NCBI GenBank assembly: GCA_025617745.1
Contig: CM046866.1
Coordinates: 20,167,334 to 20,231,333 of the forward strand
Reading direction: 5' to 3'
Source: Heliocidaris erythrogramma
Lineage: Eukaryota > Echinodermata > Echinoidea > Camarodonta > Echinometridae
Length of the DNA stretch: 64,000 nt
Below are positions 22,601 through 37,600 of the stretch, piece after piece. Every line of letters starts with the position of its first letter. Position 1 is the first letter of the stretch. The translations under genes and the position numbers were made by a program. Below the pieces are notes generated by a model. It had not been told where the DNA came from. It was given only the letters and a program-made list of their open reading frames with translations, and did not search any database.

Positions 22601-25600
22601 CTAAGTATGGTTTAAACCCAGTCTGAACCTGTCCTTTAAAGATAAAGTAGAGTTCTGGTCAAAGGAATTGGGAAAGGTTGACCATGTATACATAAGAATT
22701 GTTTTATAATGTGTTGTTTTGGAATCATCAAAATACATAAGAAATCACCTAATCTCACTGAAAAGCGAATGTACTGCACACAGAAATGGGTATAATGGTA
22801 TATAGGACTACACACACAGGTGGCATGAATTTTCTACCTGAACATTTCAGCTATTTTTAGTCATATTTCGAATATAAGAGAATTTGAAGAGCAATCATGA
22901 TTTTCAGGGAATGTTTCTACTATGATGTTCTTCCAAACTGACATAAAAGGAATGAGAAAGCTCATAAATTATTTTTCACCTTTCCCAGAACTAAAGATTC
23001 CTTTTAAACCAGAGTTTTAGAAAATCACATCTGAACATCTGTAGAGAAATTTAGACTAGACTTGTGGTCTAAGTCAGTTTTATTTAAACTCTGGTTTAAC
23101 TTAGACTGGAGTTTAAGTTATACTGGAGTTCAGAACATGGACCTTTAAGTGGTACTAAGCAAGGCAGAGATAACTTGAAATAAAACTAGATTAAAACCTC
23201 TGTCGATTAAAATACTATTTTCAGCGTGTTATGATGATGTATCTATGATGAAGTAGTGGTCAAATCTAACAGTATTGGTCTTGGATTTAGGATTTTCCAG
23301 CTTTGTTATGGTAGTGGACTTTTTCAATTCCCTATTCCTTTGAGTGAGATAAGAGATATTAGAACTCACTGTTTGATTATATCAAAATTGTGTTCTTGCT
23401 GTCCCTGTGGTGCTGGAAGCCAATCAGTATCATGAACTGTGATGATGTAAAGCTTCAGTTTGATCATTTAAAGCCAAATCAATCCTTACAATGCTAGATA
23501 TCTCTTGCAGACCTCCCAACCATCCCACCTTGGGCGGAAAAATTTCCACTTTTTTATCAATTTTCCACCATTCCGATATTTACCCCAAACCTTCCGCTAA
23601 ATCGGTATTGTGATCACCATGCATGTGCCTGTGTAGATTGGTCACCTTGTGTATTGCGCAATAGTAAACCATGCGACAATCTCCCAGCGCTGGTTTGTGC
23701 ATTTTCAGAACACACGCATATTTGCCATTATACATGTAATGTACTGTATGGTCTTGCGTGAGATACATGTAACTGCACGACAGCGGTGCTGTGCTAGCTC
23801 TCTTTTGTGTTAATGTTGAGATGCTGCTGCTTGTACCTGTGTGTGATTCACAGCTCTGCACTGTATACCATGTGTTCGCGATCGCTTGCGAATTGCTAGG
23901 CTAATGTACAGTGAAATTACCTTGTGTACAGCAGCCGTACCATACATTTCATCGCAGTCTCACTCAGATACAAGGATTGCCATGCACAAAGTTTATAGGA
24001 GATAAACACTTTGTACAGCAGCAGCTGTACCGTGCATTTCTTCAGAGTTTGTGCTGGATTAATACTTGGGTAGGCTGATTTTCACACAATTTTATAAATT
24101 TTGGAGATAAATGTTTTTGTACAGTAGCTGTATCGTCCTCCAAATAACCCAATGGGATTTGGGTTAAACTGTATGTAGAATTCCCCTAGTATTTGAATTG
24201 AATAAAACAGGAAGCCATGATTAATCAAGACCACCCTCCTTGTTTTTCTTTCCAAGATGTATCTAGCTCAGAGGCCTAGTGATAGCAAATGGTACAGAGC
24301 TAGAGTACTCAGCAATTATCAGATGGCCCATGGAATAAAAGCTTCGTAAGTTTGTTTTGTCTTAGGTTGTTAAGAGTCTATATCTAGGCTTCTACCCATA
24401 TATATTGTAGCAAACAATTATCTGTACACTCTGAATATATTGTTTTATGTGAGCATGGAACAATAAATGTTCAGAAAATTATCATATCTGCTGATTGAAA
24501 TAGAATGGTAATGGCTCCGCTTAAGGAAAACAAAGCAGAAGTATTTACCTAAGATCATAACATATTTAGATTTCTTCATAAATATCCAAATATATGGTGA
24601 CAAACTATTATTTGCACACCTTGTTATAGGATGTTTCTGAAAGACCTGGTAAGTATTTAGAAGATGTTTTCACCGTTTATCACTAAAACTACTCTTATTG
24701 ACATGAGCTGATAATGTTTGGTAGAAATACCTTTGGTTATGGGTGACAATGCAGTACCGTAAATTTGCTTATAATTTTATTCTGTGTTTGTCTTTTTAGC
24801 TGTCATCTAGTGGATTATGCAGAATCATTCTTGGTTCCTATCAATAGGTAAGTCATTTCCCAATATCTCTTCTCTTCTTGTCATTAGGTGGTTTGTTTTT
24901 TTTTCTTTGAAAAGGGTTGAAACAACAGTAAAAGTGAATATTATTATTTGCTGGGTAGTCAAAATTTTTTTAATGACTTGAGAATTTTGATCAAATACGA
25001 CAAGTCAAGTTTTTGAATCTGGGCTAAAGACCGTAACCAAGCTCATAAAGCCTTTTCTCATAAGCTGCAATAAACTTTTGAGAAAAACCATGTAAAACTA
25101 CGATTACATTTAAACGTATTACGCTTCCCATTTCTTTGAACTCTGATTAAATACATGTAGAAATAGTTAAATGAAAAGTTAGTAATTGTGGATCTGGTAC
25201 TCGCCTTTCTTGTGTATGTACATGTACTGCTGTTTTTTTCACCCCCCACCCCTTGCCATTCATGGACACTGGTCTGGCAGTTTTAGGTTGTTTTTTGCGT
25301 TTCTGTGTAAACATGGCCGAAGTCAGTTCACTTTATTAGTTGTCATTTACTTTTCACATCAAGGGTATATATCACTAAATATAATAAATGTTGAATTTGA
25401 TACAGCACTGTTTTGCAAGTTTCACTTCATCTTGAAGTTTAATGCCAATATGAATTTATTCATATCCAGCATGCACACAGTTGTGCATCATGTCCATTTT
25501 CTTACAATACTTTCAATGTTCACAATTGGTACTATTATTTTGACAGACTGAAAGAGATCCCAGCCAAACTAAAGAAGTTTCCATCCCAAGCCAAACCCTT

Positions 25601-28600
25601 CAGACTTCATGGCCTTCAACCTACAACTTTACATGTCACCATTGAAGAGAATCAGGCAGAACTAGGGTATATCTCTCTGTATTTTATTTTTGACGGGTGT
25701 AGTTGGACCTAAAAATCCTGAAAAAAAATTCAAGAGGAAAATACCATTAAAGATATTAAATATCTGTAAAAGTATGATAAGCAGTTTTAGGGCATTAGCA
25801 AAAAGAACTGTCCGGAAAAAGTGAGAGAGTAAATAGCACTTTGATGTAAAATCAAGCAAAGCATCAAACAAATGAATTAGAAAAAAATTATTTGGTTATT
25901 GATTATGGTCATGTTAATTCCACATGCATTTGCCGAAGAGATGTAGAAACTTACTGGATAAATAAGATCAAAAGTTTGCTTTAATACACCTAGTAATAAT
26001 AATTTTTTCTTAAATATTTCCTATTTTATTTTTTCTTAAATATTTCCTATTTTCCAAAAAAGTAGAAATAAATTTGTGCACAAATTGTAGCAACCTTTTC
26101 AAAATGTTAGATGATATTTACAAACATCTGTATTTATGCATTTACATGTATGTTCCTCTTGGATGAGGTATGCTGTTTCTCAGGCTTGTTTCTTCTGCTT
26201 TCAAACCCTAAATTTTGAATGAGCATTGTCTGTTCTAAAGCTGAGAAGATGGGATTTGAAACCTTTGCTTCTGAGGAGGTGAGGTTTCTCAGTCGGTATA
26301 GCATCTGCCATTTGAACCAAAGATTGTGGGTTCCAATCCAGCCTGAGCAGATGACTGAAGCTGTTGTTGTATGTTAAGGTGCCCCTTCCCTGTTCTCTCA
26401 ATGTAGGTTAGGTTACAATAGAAAACAATTCATCCTTCAAACAGGACATTAAATGAAAGTCCCTCATGGGGGAGAGTCACCTCCTATGTATATTAAGAAC
26501 ACAATGTTCTATTCATGGATGAGTAGGGACAACCCCAGTGTAGTGGTTCAGCTGCACATTCCAAACAGTTATATCTTGAGGAAAGGGCCAAGGGTTATAG
26601 TGATTAAGTTTGCTTTCCCCTCTAAAACATATGTGATGCAGAATACTGCATAATTTTTCTTTTTACCGTTGTCTTATTCAGGCCTGCAGATAAATGGGAC
26701 ATAGCAGCCGTGGAATTCTTCAAAAATATTGTTGAAGGTTGGTATAATAATGTTGATGTCTCATAGAGTATGTGAATTGATATCATACATGAGAGAATAC
26801 AATTGAAATGGAGTAAAATATGGAGAGAAAAAAACACCAGTTCACAATTCTGTTGAAAGGGTACACTGCATCATGAATGTAAATGTAGAGCTCGGTAAGA
26901 AAAAAAAAATCCTCTGTCTTGATAAAGTAGCAATATTCTCAAAATTTTACCCTAATTTAGCACTTTGTGATAAACTCCTGATCAAGTTCAGTCCTTGCTC
27001 AACAATCATAAATAGATCTTAATATTTACATAAATATTTTTATACATTTTGTAGAAATAAGCTCATGTTCTGTTGTAAATTCAACATTACTATCGTATGT
27101 TTGACAGATCGTTCTGCTCAGGTAGACATACATGGGACTGGTCTTAAGGAAACACGCTTTGTGACTCTCTATGTCAACACACCCCATGGACAGGTAAGAC
27201 TTGGAACTTAATAATCCTTTTCTATAAGATCTGGGTCCCAAGGTCAAATATATGGAAGGATTGCATTGTTTTTGTGAGGAACAGTACCAAAACACTTTTA
27301 TTTTTCAGAAATTAGAGTTATTCCTTAATGCAATTAATATTTTATTAATTTTTTACCAATCACCTAATAAAATAATATGTGTTACAGCTAGAATGTATAA
27401 AAGCAACCTTGGCATTCTATGGATTAACAGTTAAAGGGCAATCCAACCTTTGTAAGAAACTGATTTGTGTGAAAGCAGAAAAATAAGAGAAACAGGATGG
27501 TGAAAGTTTGAAAGAAATCGGACAAAGAATAAGAAAGTAATGAATGTTTGAAAAATGAGATCACTATGCGAATCTCAAATTGGTGGCTCTGGTCGCTTTT
27601 ACATTTATTTAGTGTGTATTTAAGCTTACAATATCTCTTGATAGGATTAATATTTATGAATCCCCACTTGAACCAAAATACTTACATAGCCGATCCAAAA
27701 TCCAATGTTCTTAATAAAAGGAATGAGAAAGCATAAAAATTATTTTTCACCTTTCACAGAACTCAACCTTGCTTTTAATCATGAGATAAAACGCTTCAAA
27801 TGATACACTTTGAACTTTATTATGGTGAAAGGCATATACTCTAGTAGAAAATTAGAAATTCATTTTATGATAAGCCGCAGAGATTTCCTGATGTTGGACA
27901 ACACTTGCACTAATTGAGAAATAAGATGCAAGTTATATGTTAAAAGTATGATATTTGGTGGTTGAATGAAAATCTTATTACCATTTTAATTCTTTAAAAA
28001 CTTTTTATAGTCCTTTGTTCCATATGATCGACCATTTGAACAGAGTTGCAGAAGAGTTATATTTTTTTGCAGAATGATGGATACTACATTTTATCTAAAC
28101 AGGTGAATGTGAATGAAGAGCTTCTAAAGCAGGGTTTTGCTATCCAAGTGGAAAGGGACTTTGATGAAGGTGAGTGATTTTCACTCAATGGGAAATTCTG
28201 GATTTTCATTGCACTTTCATAATTCTCATTAATCATTTTAATGCCAGTTTTTTAAATTGCTCTTGTATATATTGCTTTGTCTTCTTGTCATTATTATCGA
28301 ATCCAAATTAGATCACAGTGCTGTAATAGGAATTGAGCTCAACATACAATGCTGCTTTAAGAGTTTTGATTGAAAAGAACGTATGAGGGTTTTGATAAGT
28401 TCTTCCTGTATATTTTATGTGAATTTTAAAATACAAGGATTCAAACATTTCTTGGCAATTTTTTATAGAAATCATCAATGAGGTGTTGTATGTTGTATCA
28501 CAATTTAAAGCAGGAACATCTATTTGATATGGTTAAAGTGTAGTAGAAAATGTGTCAATGTGTTCAACAATCCCTTCCTCTTGATAGTATCTGAAATAGG

Positions 28601-31600
28601 AAGCTCAGAAGGTGCATGCTCTCGCCCCATGACCCCTAGGACATACACCCCCAAGATCTCCAGTCCTCCTTCCCAGGTCAGTGAGAAGGAGAAAGAGGTA
28701 CATGGTGCAAGAGTTCTACCCTGGAGACCAAGAGGCCATAGTCCTTCTGATCAGACCATAGCTCTAAATGGAGAGGCGCATAATAAAAGTGGAGGTGTCT
28801 TGTTACGCCATGCTGCAGACAGTGCTGAGGATGCCCCTCTCAGATTGCCAAGAACCAGAGGTTCTAGTCCTTTGGTAGGACAGGTGCAGGAAGAGATGAG
28901 TGGTAAAGCTGATAGTGCACAGAGAGACATTGCAGGAGAGTCAAAGACAAGTCTTTCTCCTGGAAGAGGGCGTGGCCTGGCAGCACTTGTGAGTACCAGC
29001 GAAGTTGGACGAACCAGATTACCAAGCCCTCTATCACCACCCTCCTCTGCGACCTCCCCTTCGTCCAACATTTTGAAGTCGGACAGTCTCCAGAGGATGC
29101 TGGAGAAGTCTTGTGACACCTCCTCCCAGCCGTCAAAGTCTCCTCAATCTTCTCCATCAAACCAGTCATCAAGGTCTCCTAATCCCTCTGCTCAGTTATC
29201 TCCATCTACCCTGCCATCAACGTCCCCCAAGCCCTCTGCACAACCATCCCCTTCTCCCCCTCGCCCTCTTGATCAGGATGTGGTTCCAAGACGAGAGATC
29301 CACAAACCCCTTGTGATTACCAACACCACCAGGCAACCATTCCTGAGAGATGTGAGTGTGAGACCAAAGGAGCCACTATCCCAGCAGGCTCAGGTGTTTA
29401 TTCAGTCAAGGCGAGTGTCTCCACCCTCGTTCCTATCCCCAGTCAGCGATCCTGCAGCAGCAAGGTTGCCTTGGAAATGCAGCGTCCACAGAGGAGGGTC
29501 TCAACAGAGTCTATCATCATCTGATTGGAATAAGATGAGTTCAACCAGCGGTCAGTCAGATGTCTCAGAAGGGGAGGTCACTACTCCAGTGAGAACAAAG
29601 ACGTTACCTACGCCAACGTCCTCTCCTTCTGAACGAGCCAAGATTATTGAAGAAAGGTAGAATGATATGTCCTATCTCAAAACTACATGCCACCTTAAGT
29701 GGCAAATGCTTGTGAAAACTCACTGAACAAACTTTTGTAAGTCTACTTGAAAATTGTTCATGTGGATACTCTTTCCTTTCTCAAGTGTGTAATAACAACC
29801 AAATATCCAAATATATGCCAGCATTCAATGTTACATTATGATAACTTTTGGGTAATGTTATGTAAATTGGAGAGTTCCATGTGTATGTATTACTGTATTC
29901 AACTGGGCTTTTTCATGCTTTTTTATTAAATATCACAGTGATTCATTCAAGAATACTTTGTAAGAATAGACTGTTTAATTTCTTGGATTCCTTATATGAT
30001 TTGTAACCTCAGGAAAAAAGGAAGTGATATTTGAAATTCCTAGATATTTATTTCTCCTAAACCCTTCTACTCCTGCATGAGTGCCTTCAGGTAGGCATGT
30101 AAATGAAATAAACTCTTTCTTTTATGACAGTCTTCTAAAACAATTGAAGTCTGGCAGCCCGAGAGATGAGCCTTGTACAGGAACTACTCCTGGTCATCAC
30201 CATGGCAACGAGATGGGTGTGATCATGCATGGGGACCGCCCACCTGATCCTATCAGACAAATCAGCAATGCTCCATTCCCTGAAGTTATTAAGCAGGTGA
30301 GTAGGGTTATCTGTGTCCTGTTGCTTTATGTTCTCAATTCTGATGATAACGTTGAGTTCTGGCCATGCAATTACATTGAGAAAGATACTGTATGGAAGCA
30401 GTTGTAAAAGATTGATTTTTTTTTAGTACATGTGTATGTGTATTGTTTTTTTTCTATATTGATTTTGCTACATAGTAGTATGTTACACTTGAAAATAGTT
30501 CTTAGGAGAGCATTATTTATTGGAGAAGATGATTTGTCTTGAAGTAAATGTATTGGATTGTCACTGATTTTATAATGGTCTCATGGTTACAATGTCGCAA
30601 ATTTGAGATTGTCATAAATTGTTGCATATGTTTTTTATGCCTCCGCCAGTTTTCGGGTTGTCCGTCCGTCCGTCTGTGCGTCTGCGTGCGTGCGTGCGTG
30701 CGTCCGACCGTCCCAATTCTCGTTACCGCAATATCTGAAGAACATTTGAGGTGAGAACCTCAAACTTGGTACTAGTATGTATCCCCATACGAAGATGAAC
30801 TGATTAGATTTTGGGGTAAGGAGGTCAAAGGTCAGAGGTCACAGAGGTCAATTTACATGAAATTACATGGAATTACTGGTTTTTAGCACCCCCATAGAAA
30901 GATGAAATGATTAGATTTTGGGGTAATAAAGTAGGTCAAAGGTCAGAGGTCACAGAGGTCAATTTACATGAAATTACTGGTTTTTAGCCTTGTTACTGCG
31001 ATATCTCAAGAACTGTTTGAGGTAAGAATTTCGAACTTGGTACTAGTATGTATCCCCATACGAAGATGAACTGATTAGATTTTGGGATAAGGAGGTCACA
31101 GAGGTCAATTTACATGAAATTACATGAAATTCTTGGTTTTTAGCACCGTTACCGCAATTTCTGAAGAACTGTTTCAGGTAAGAACTTCAAACTTGGTACC
31201 AGTATGTATCCCCATAGAAAGAGGAACTGATTAGAATTTGGGGTAGTTTTACATTGTTATCACCATATCTCAACTAATTTGTATTCATGACTAGGAGGAG
31301 ATAAGTTGGGTTATAAGGTGTAAGGTCAAATGTCAAAGAGGTCAGTTAACATGTAATTAGAGGCTTTTATTCTGGTTATCACAATATATCAAGAGCAGTT
31401 TAAGCCATCAACTGAATTTAGGCGATCAACTGAATTTAGGCGGAGGCATATAGGAGATGCAGTCGCATTTATCTCGTTCCTACTTAGCAATAAAAATAAT
31501 CATGGTATTTGTAAAGTTCTCTATGTGTCTCTGATATTTCTCTGAATTTTACCTTCCATAGAATACAGCGTACTACCAATTCTTATTCATCTGACAAGTT

Positions 31601-34600
31601 ATTGTTCTCTGTATCCCAAGTCTTTCAATTAATGACTCTTCTCTATAAAGGTTTGTTACAATACAACAATGAATCATTGATTATGTTGATTTGATCATTC
31701 AGGTTTACCAGAGAGAGGGGACACACATGAACATAAGTCTTCTCCAGGCCTGTGCTTGGCCAGCAGTACTCAGGGGTCGTGACCTTGTGGGCGTGGCTCC
31801 AAAAGATAGAGGTAACACCTTAGCCTACCTTCTACCAGTCATCACACAGGTGCTTCAATCAAGTACATACACCAATCTACCACCAGGCAATGGGGCGAGT
31901 ATTTAGACCAATGATCCATGTTTATGTTATTATCCGGTTTACTTGTTTTGAGCACCCCTTGCTTATTTTCTCCTCAGAGTACACATAGTTTATTTACTGT
32001 AAACGCTGTTATTTTTGCGTGATTAAATTTTTCGCGCTGTGCTACCCCAAAACATATTCGCGGCTCCATTTATTGTTTCACACACACGTGGTTCATTCAA
32101 GTGCATGCTACAGGCTACAGACACAACTACACACACGCACTCTATGATGAATTAGATTCAAACATGTATTATTCAGATGAAGCGTGCAATGCAGCGTCCA
32201 TTCATAAGAAGCATAAGAAATCGTGCTAATATTTCTGCGTGTTCTAGAATTCGCGCCCACCAAAAATAGCGCAAAATCCACGAAAATTAATGTAACACAA
32301 ATATTTCTGCATTTACAGTATTATGCAATGTAGAGGACCAAAGGGCAGACATTACATGTGGATCTGGATACAAAAACGTCTATGGAGATTCAATAAAACC
32401 CACCTCATTTGTGACTTCACACTTTATTATAATTCTATTCAGACAATGATCATAATCAGTAATGCAGAGTGTTAAAACTTTAACCAATTTGATAATAAAC
32501 ACAGATGGCATAGCAATGTATGAATTAAGGAAGAACATGCCATATTGAATTGATTGATAATTTTCATCTTCCTTTTTTTTTTGGTGCAGCCTCTGGTATT
32601 GATTCTTTGTACATCATGGGAGCATGCAGAGACTGTATGTGAGATATGTGAGAAGTATGTAAGAGCAGCAAGCAAGTCACTCAACACAATCTTCCTCTAT
32701 GGGGGTAACAATGAGAAACAACAAGAGGTTTGTATCATTACACATTCTTAAACAATACATATCAATCTTCAAGATATTATTGGACATTTTTTAGTAAAAA
32801 AGGAAAGCGTTGTACATATATCAATCTTGCTTTAAGCTGCTGAATACTATTAAAACTTAAAAAGATGAATCAGGCTTGATTTTATGGAAACTGTGTTTAT
32901 ACCAAATTAGAATCATAGTCAACGGGTTAAAAAAAAGCATCTGGGAGAGTTTCAGGAAAAAAAGTGTTAAGTATGTCTCTAGAGAATCTGCTTCTTCTGT
33001 ATGTCTTCATGTCTTCATATCCGGCACCGAAGGTGTGCCGGAGGCATTATGTTTTCGGGCTGTTCGTCCGTCTGTCTGCCGTCCCGCTTTCTCGTTCCAG
33101 CAATAACTCAAGAACCACATGAGGTATGAACTTCAAACTTGGTGCTAATATGTATCACCATAGGAAGAGATCTGATTAGATTTTGGGGTACGTACATGTA
33201 GGTCGGTCAAATGTCAAGCTCATAGAGGCCAATTTCAGAAATTTCAGGTGTTAGCCTCGTTTTAGCGATATCTCAAGAACCATTTGAGGTATGAACTTCA
33301 AACTTGGTACTAGTATGTATCACCTTAGAAAGACGTTCTGATTAGATTTTGGGATACGTAGGTCAAAGGTCATAGAGGTCAGTTCTAGTGCTGGGACTAA
33401 AAACCGGGTACCCGGGTCCCGGGTCAAAATATTACATGCCCGTTTCCCGAAAATAAATATTTAATGATTACTCATGTATGTAACATGACAAGGCGGTAGA
33501 TAACGTCGACCAGCCATTCAATATCTACATGTAAATATCCATGTAGCGCCCCACTGCAGTGATGCGCTTTCGAGTTTTTCCCAGTGTTAATAGCTTCTTA
33601 AGGGTAAATATAAGCTTGTAATTTGTGTTATATAATTTTCGGGTAACCGGGAACCCGCCCGAAAAATTGTCGGGTTCCCGAATTGAAAAAATACCCGAAA
33701 CTCCCACCCCTAGTCAATTCTGAAATTGCAGGTTATAGCCTTACCATAATATCTCAAGAACCATTTAATCCATTAACTTCAAACTTGGAACTAGTATGCA
33801 TCACCATAATGAGACGAACTGATTAGATTTTTGTTCACATAGGTCAAAGGTGACGGGTATAGAGGTCATTATACAGGTATATGTGAAATTAATGTTTTTT
33901 TACCTTTGTTATCACCATATATCTCAACTATTTTGTATTCATGACTAGAGGAGATAAAGTGATCAGACTTGGGTTATAAGATGTAAGCCTTAAGGTCAAA
34001 TGTCAAAGAGGTCAATTAACATGTAATTAGAGGCTTTTTATTGTGGTTATTACAATATTTCAAGAACAGTTTGAACCATCAACTGAATCTTCGTGGAGGC
34101 ATATAGGAGATGCAGTCACATTCATCTTGTTTTAGAGCGTTAAGGCAAATTTACCAGAGGGAAAGATGCTCAAATGTCTTCCATGAGAGCATTGTTTCCC
34201 TCGATGATTGTTTATTTGTTATCTTGATTCTCCAAACTTTTAGAATAATTTTTGCGGTCCAGCTTTAAAAATGGTACACGGCCTCTGTAACACCATTTAG
34301 TGTTGTAGAAATTAGACAAATACTTCAATAGGTCAGTTTTCGTAATGTATTCAAATTTATACGCATTTGCCTAGTGAAAAACTATTACATTCACTTTAAA
34401 AACCTGTTCCTTTGCAATAGTCAGAATGTGAATTGCATTTATTAGGTGTTGTTAGGTTGGACAAAAAATTTTGGCTTCCCAACCTAGCAACACTTAATGT
34501 ATGCAATCTGCATTTTGACTATTGAAATGCAATGACTATTAACAGGTGGATGTAATAGTTCGTTACTAAGAGTTTGACAAAGAGGAAAGCATACAATAGA

Positions 34601-37600
34601 CTGCTTCTGTAATGTATACAAATTTATGCACATGTATTTTCTTAGCACCTCGTGATGAGCTATTTCATTAAGCTGCTTTTTATAAATGAGCCTCAATGCT
34701 TGGAATCCAGTTTGCATACATTATTTGTTGCTATGTCCGGCAAGCTTTCATGTTGTCAAGAACAACCTTTGTTTGAAAGGTATGTATAAAATTTGCATAC
34801 ATTACCGAAACGTCTATTGGAATGTATTATGAAAATGACCTATTAAAAGATGAATGAACAAGTGATGCGAATGAAAAGTTCATTTTCATATATATTTTTT
34901 TAATGAACGTTGTCAATATTATTCTTGAATTGCTCTAACTATTGTTTTCTCATCTCTAGGTCCAGTTGGTAAATGGCTGTCAGATTTTGATCTCCACCTT
35001 ACCTTGTGTCTTGAAGATGAAAGAAAGAAACCTGACTAACTTCAACAGACTCTGTCATGTGGTATGTACATCCCATCATTGTATGTATTGTTGTGTGCTT
35101 GGAAGAAGGGTACAGATGTATTCCTTGTACTATAGTATATTAGGAATTCTCTTACTAACACCTTTCTGTCAGGCACATAACAATATACATGGATGTATAC
35201 ACACTGTGTAAGATCTAAAGATGTTCCAAACAAGTTTGAGTCTAGCTCTTTGTCTTTTCAGTAGCTGCAGAACAAGGTTGTGTCTGTATTTACTGTGAAA
35301 ACACATCTGGAATACAGGAAATGTTTGAATAAGCTAGGCCAGTCATTATGGGCCCAAGGATAATACCTAATCTTTGAGCGTCTGGTTCCTCAAGCATCAT
35401 GATTGTGTTTCTTGTGTAATACCTCAGTCAGCCCAACATTATAAAAGTGACCGATTCTTTGCCAGTGGGGGTAATGTAGTCTATTGGCAATCTTGATGGA
35501 TGGTATGACCTGGATGGAATATGTGAGGGGCAAAACCTTGTGCTTAGAATAGTAGATATCTCTAAAATGCGCATATTTGATAAAGTAAAATTTTACAGGA
35601 TAGTGCCCTGCCATGATACAAGGTGTATCAAAACTTTAAAACATGAAGAGTCTGTTTTGTTCTACCTCTGAGATTTTTTTTAATAACACTGGATTGATTT
35701 TATGTCAACATTTGTTGTACTTTTGTGAATATGACACTGCTAATTTGCACTGTTCAATGATTGTACATAGGATCACAAATGTTTTCCTGCATACATGAGA
35801 TAAATCTTTGCCTGTCTCCAAACTTGTGTATGGTGCATGCTCATATGATGTGACTTGTGCCATGATTTTCAGGGAGTAATTTCCTTTTGTAATGTTTTCA
35901 CTCTTTTTAGATCTTTGATGAGGCAAACATTCTTTTCAGGGATTTCTTTGATGAGGTAAGTTGTTTTAAGTGCCTCCTCTGCTGAAGGCCATTATTTAGT
36001 GTATGCAACTTTGTGAAGAGATAGTAAAGATTTGACAACTGAGATGAATAAGTGTGTATGTTAAGATTAGAAATGACTTGTTTCACTGAATAATAATATT
36101 ATTCCGCTTTTATATAGCGCCTAATACATGTACATCGGCGAGGTCTTTAAGCGCTTTACAGATATATTATTACCCCGGTCATAGGATTCTGGCTTGCCCA
36201 CACACAATTGATCACATTCTCCACTCCATGGGGAGTATTCCAGCAATGGGCCGTGGCACTCACATTGCTAAGCAAACAACATTTACTTTCGCATCCTACC
36301 GGGTACTAACACCTGGGTGGAGAGTGGCAAATGTAGATTAACGAATAGTAGAATAGGATAAAAAATGTTTATGTGCCTTCTCAAAACTTCATAGGCTTAT
36401 CCAGGCCCATAACTGGAATTTTACTGGAGGTTCAGACATTACACGAGGTGGACTTTATTGAGGAAACGAAGCAACAGAGTGAGGGTCTGGGAGGGGGGTG
36501 TTCCCCTCCTAGTTATGGGCCTGTTGTCTAAGCTTACTGTTTTTACAGTTGAATGTAGTAAACAGAAGGCCTATAATTATGAATGTATATGTATTTGTTA
36601 TGTTTTTCATGTTCATGTGGAAAGTGAGATGAAGGCATGAAACAAAACTTTACTTTCATGAATTTGTAAGCAGTAGAAAGTTGGGACATCCCAGTAGACC
36701 ACCAGTCCTCGGGACCAATAGCCCACGAACCCTCAGGAAAGGTGTCAGAAGGCCTTTGAGACTGGCATGTTTGTCTCGTGGGCCTTCTGGCAACTTTTTA
36801 GAAGGCCTGCCAGACCAACATTGTCAGTCTCGTGGGCTGTTAATGTTGTGGGCTGCAGCTTTAGGAAATTTGCTTTTGTTGACCTCATGTATCTATTTTT
36901 CCAGGTCAAGAGTATGATGCAAGAGCTTCTTGGTGTATTGAGGGTTGATCAGAGACGCTCATCTCCACGACAGCTACTGGTCTTTGCCCATGAATGGACA
37001 TCAGCCATTGGTTCCTTCCTCCGAACATACATGACGAATCAACTAGTGGTCATTACACACAAATTGGAGGCAGCTGTCTATGCTAGAGTTCGACAGGTAA
37101 AGATTTACCTCTCTTAATACTTCTAGTACTGGTACATTTAAACCTGCTTTAGTAACCACCTATGAAGACTGCTCTTCTTGTTTCCCTTGAGCAGTCTTTA
37201 TATCCAGGTTTAACTGTACTAGACTTTACTGCTACCACTTTGATGTTGTAGCTCAGAACCTAAAACCCTTTTCTGCTTGGCTTATTAACTGTGTACAGTC
37301 TCTATCAAGTTTATTACCAGATTACCAGTTCAATCCTGTCTTTGATATACTTAGTTTCTTTAAAACAGTCTTGTCTTACTCTTCTCATATGTCATAAGCC
37401 TAACCTCAAACCATAACATATCTTTCTCCAACAACTCTACAAGGGTAGCATCCAGCCAGGTGGGATCTCCTCATCAGGTTTTTTCTTCTTCTTCTTCATC
37501 ACACACACCTGTCAAAACTTACCCAATTGTTAACAATCTGGGTTATGTTTATTTTAAAACTTGTTTATGACTTTCATAGATCTAGATTGATGAAAGTGAA

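Noticed and set aside
28524..28587. ATG at 28524 as the start of a separate single-exon gene
   Set aside because: The segment before 28588 ends in a good acceptor, and the frame joins exon 8 in phase. The protein continues the TDRD12 order.
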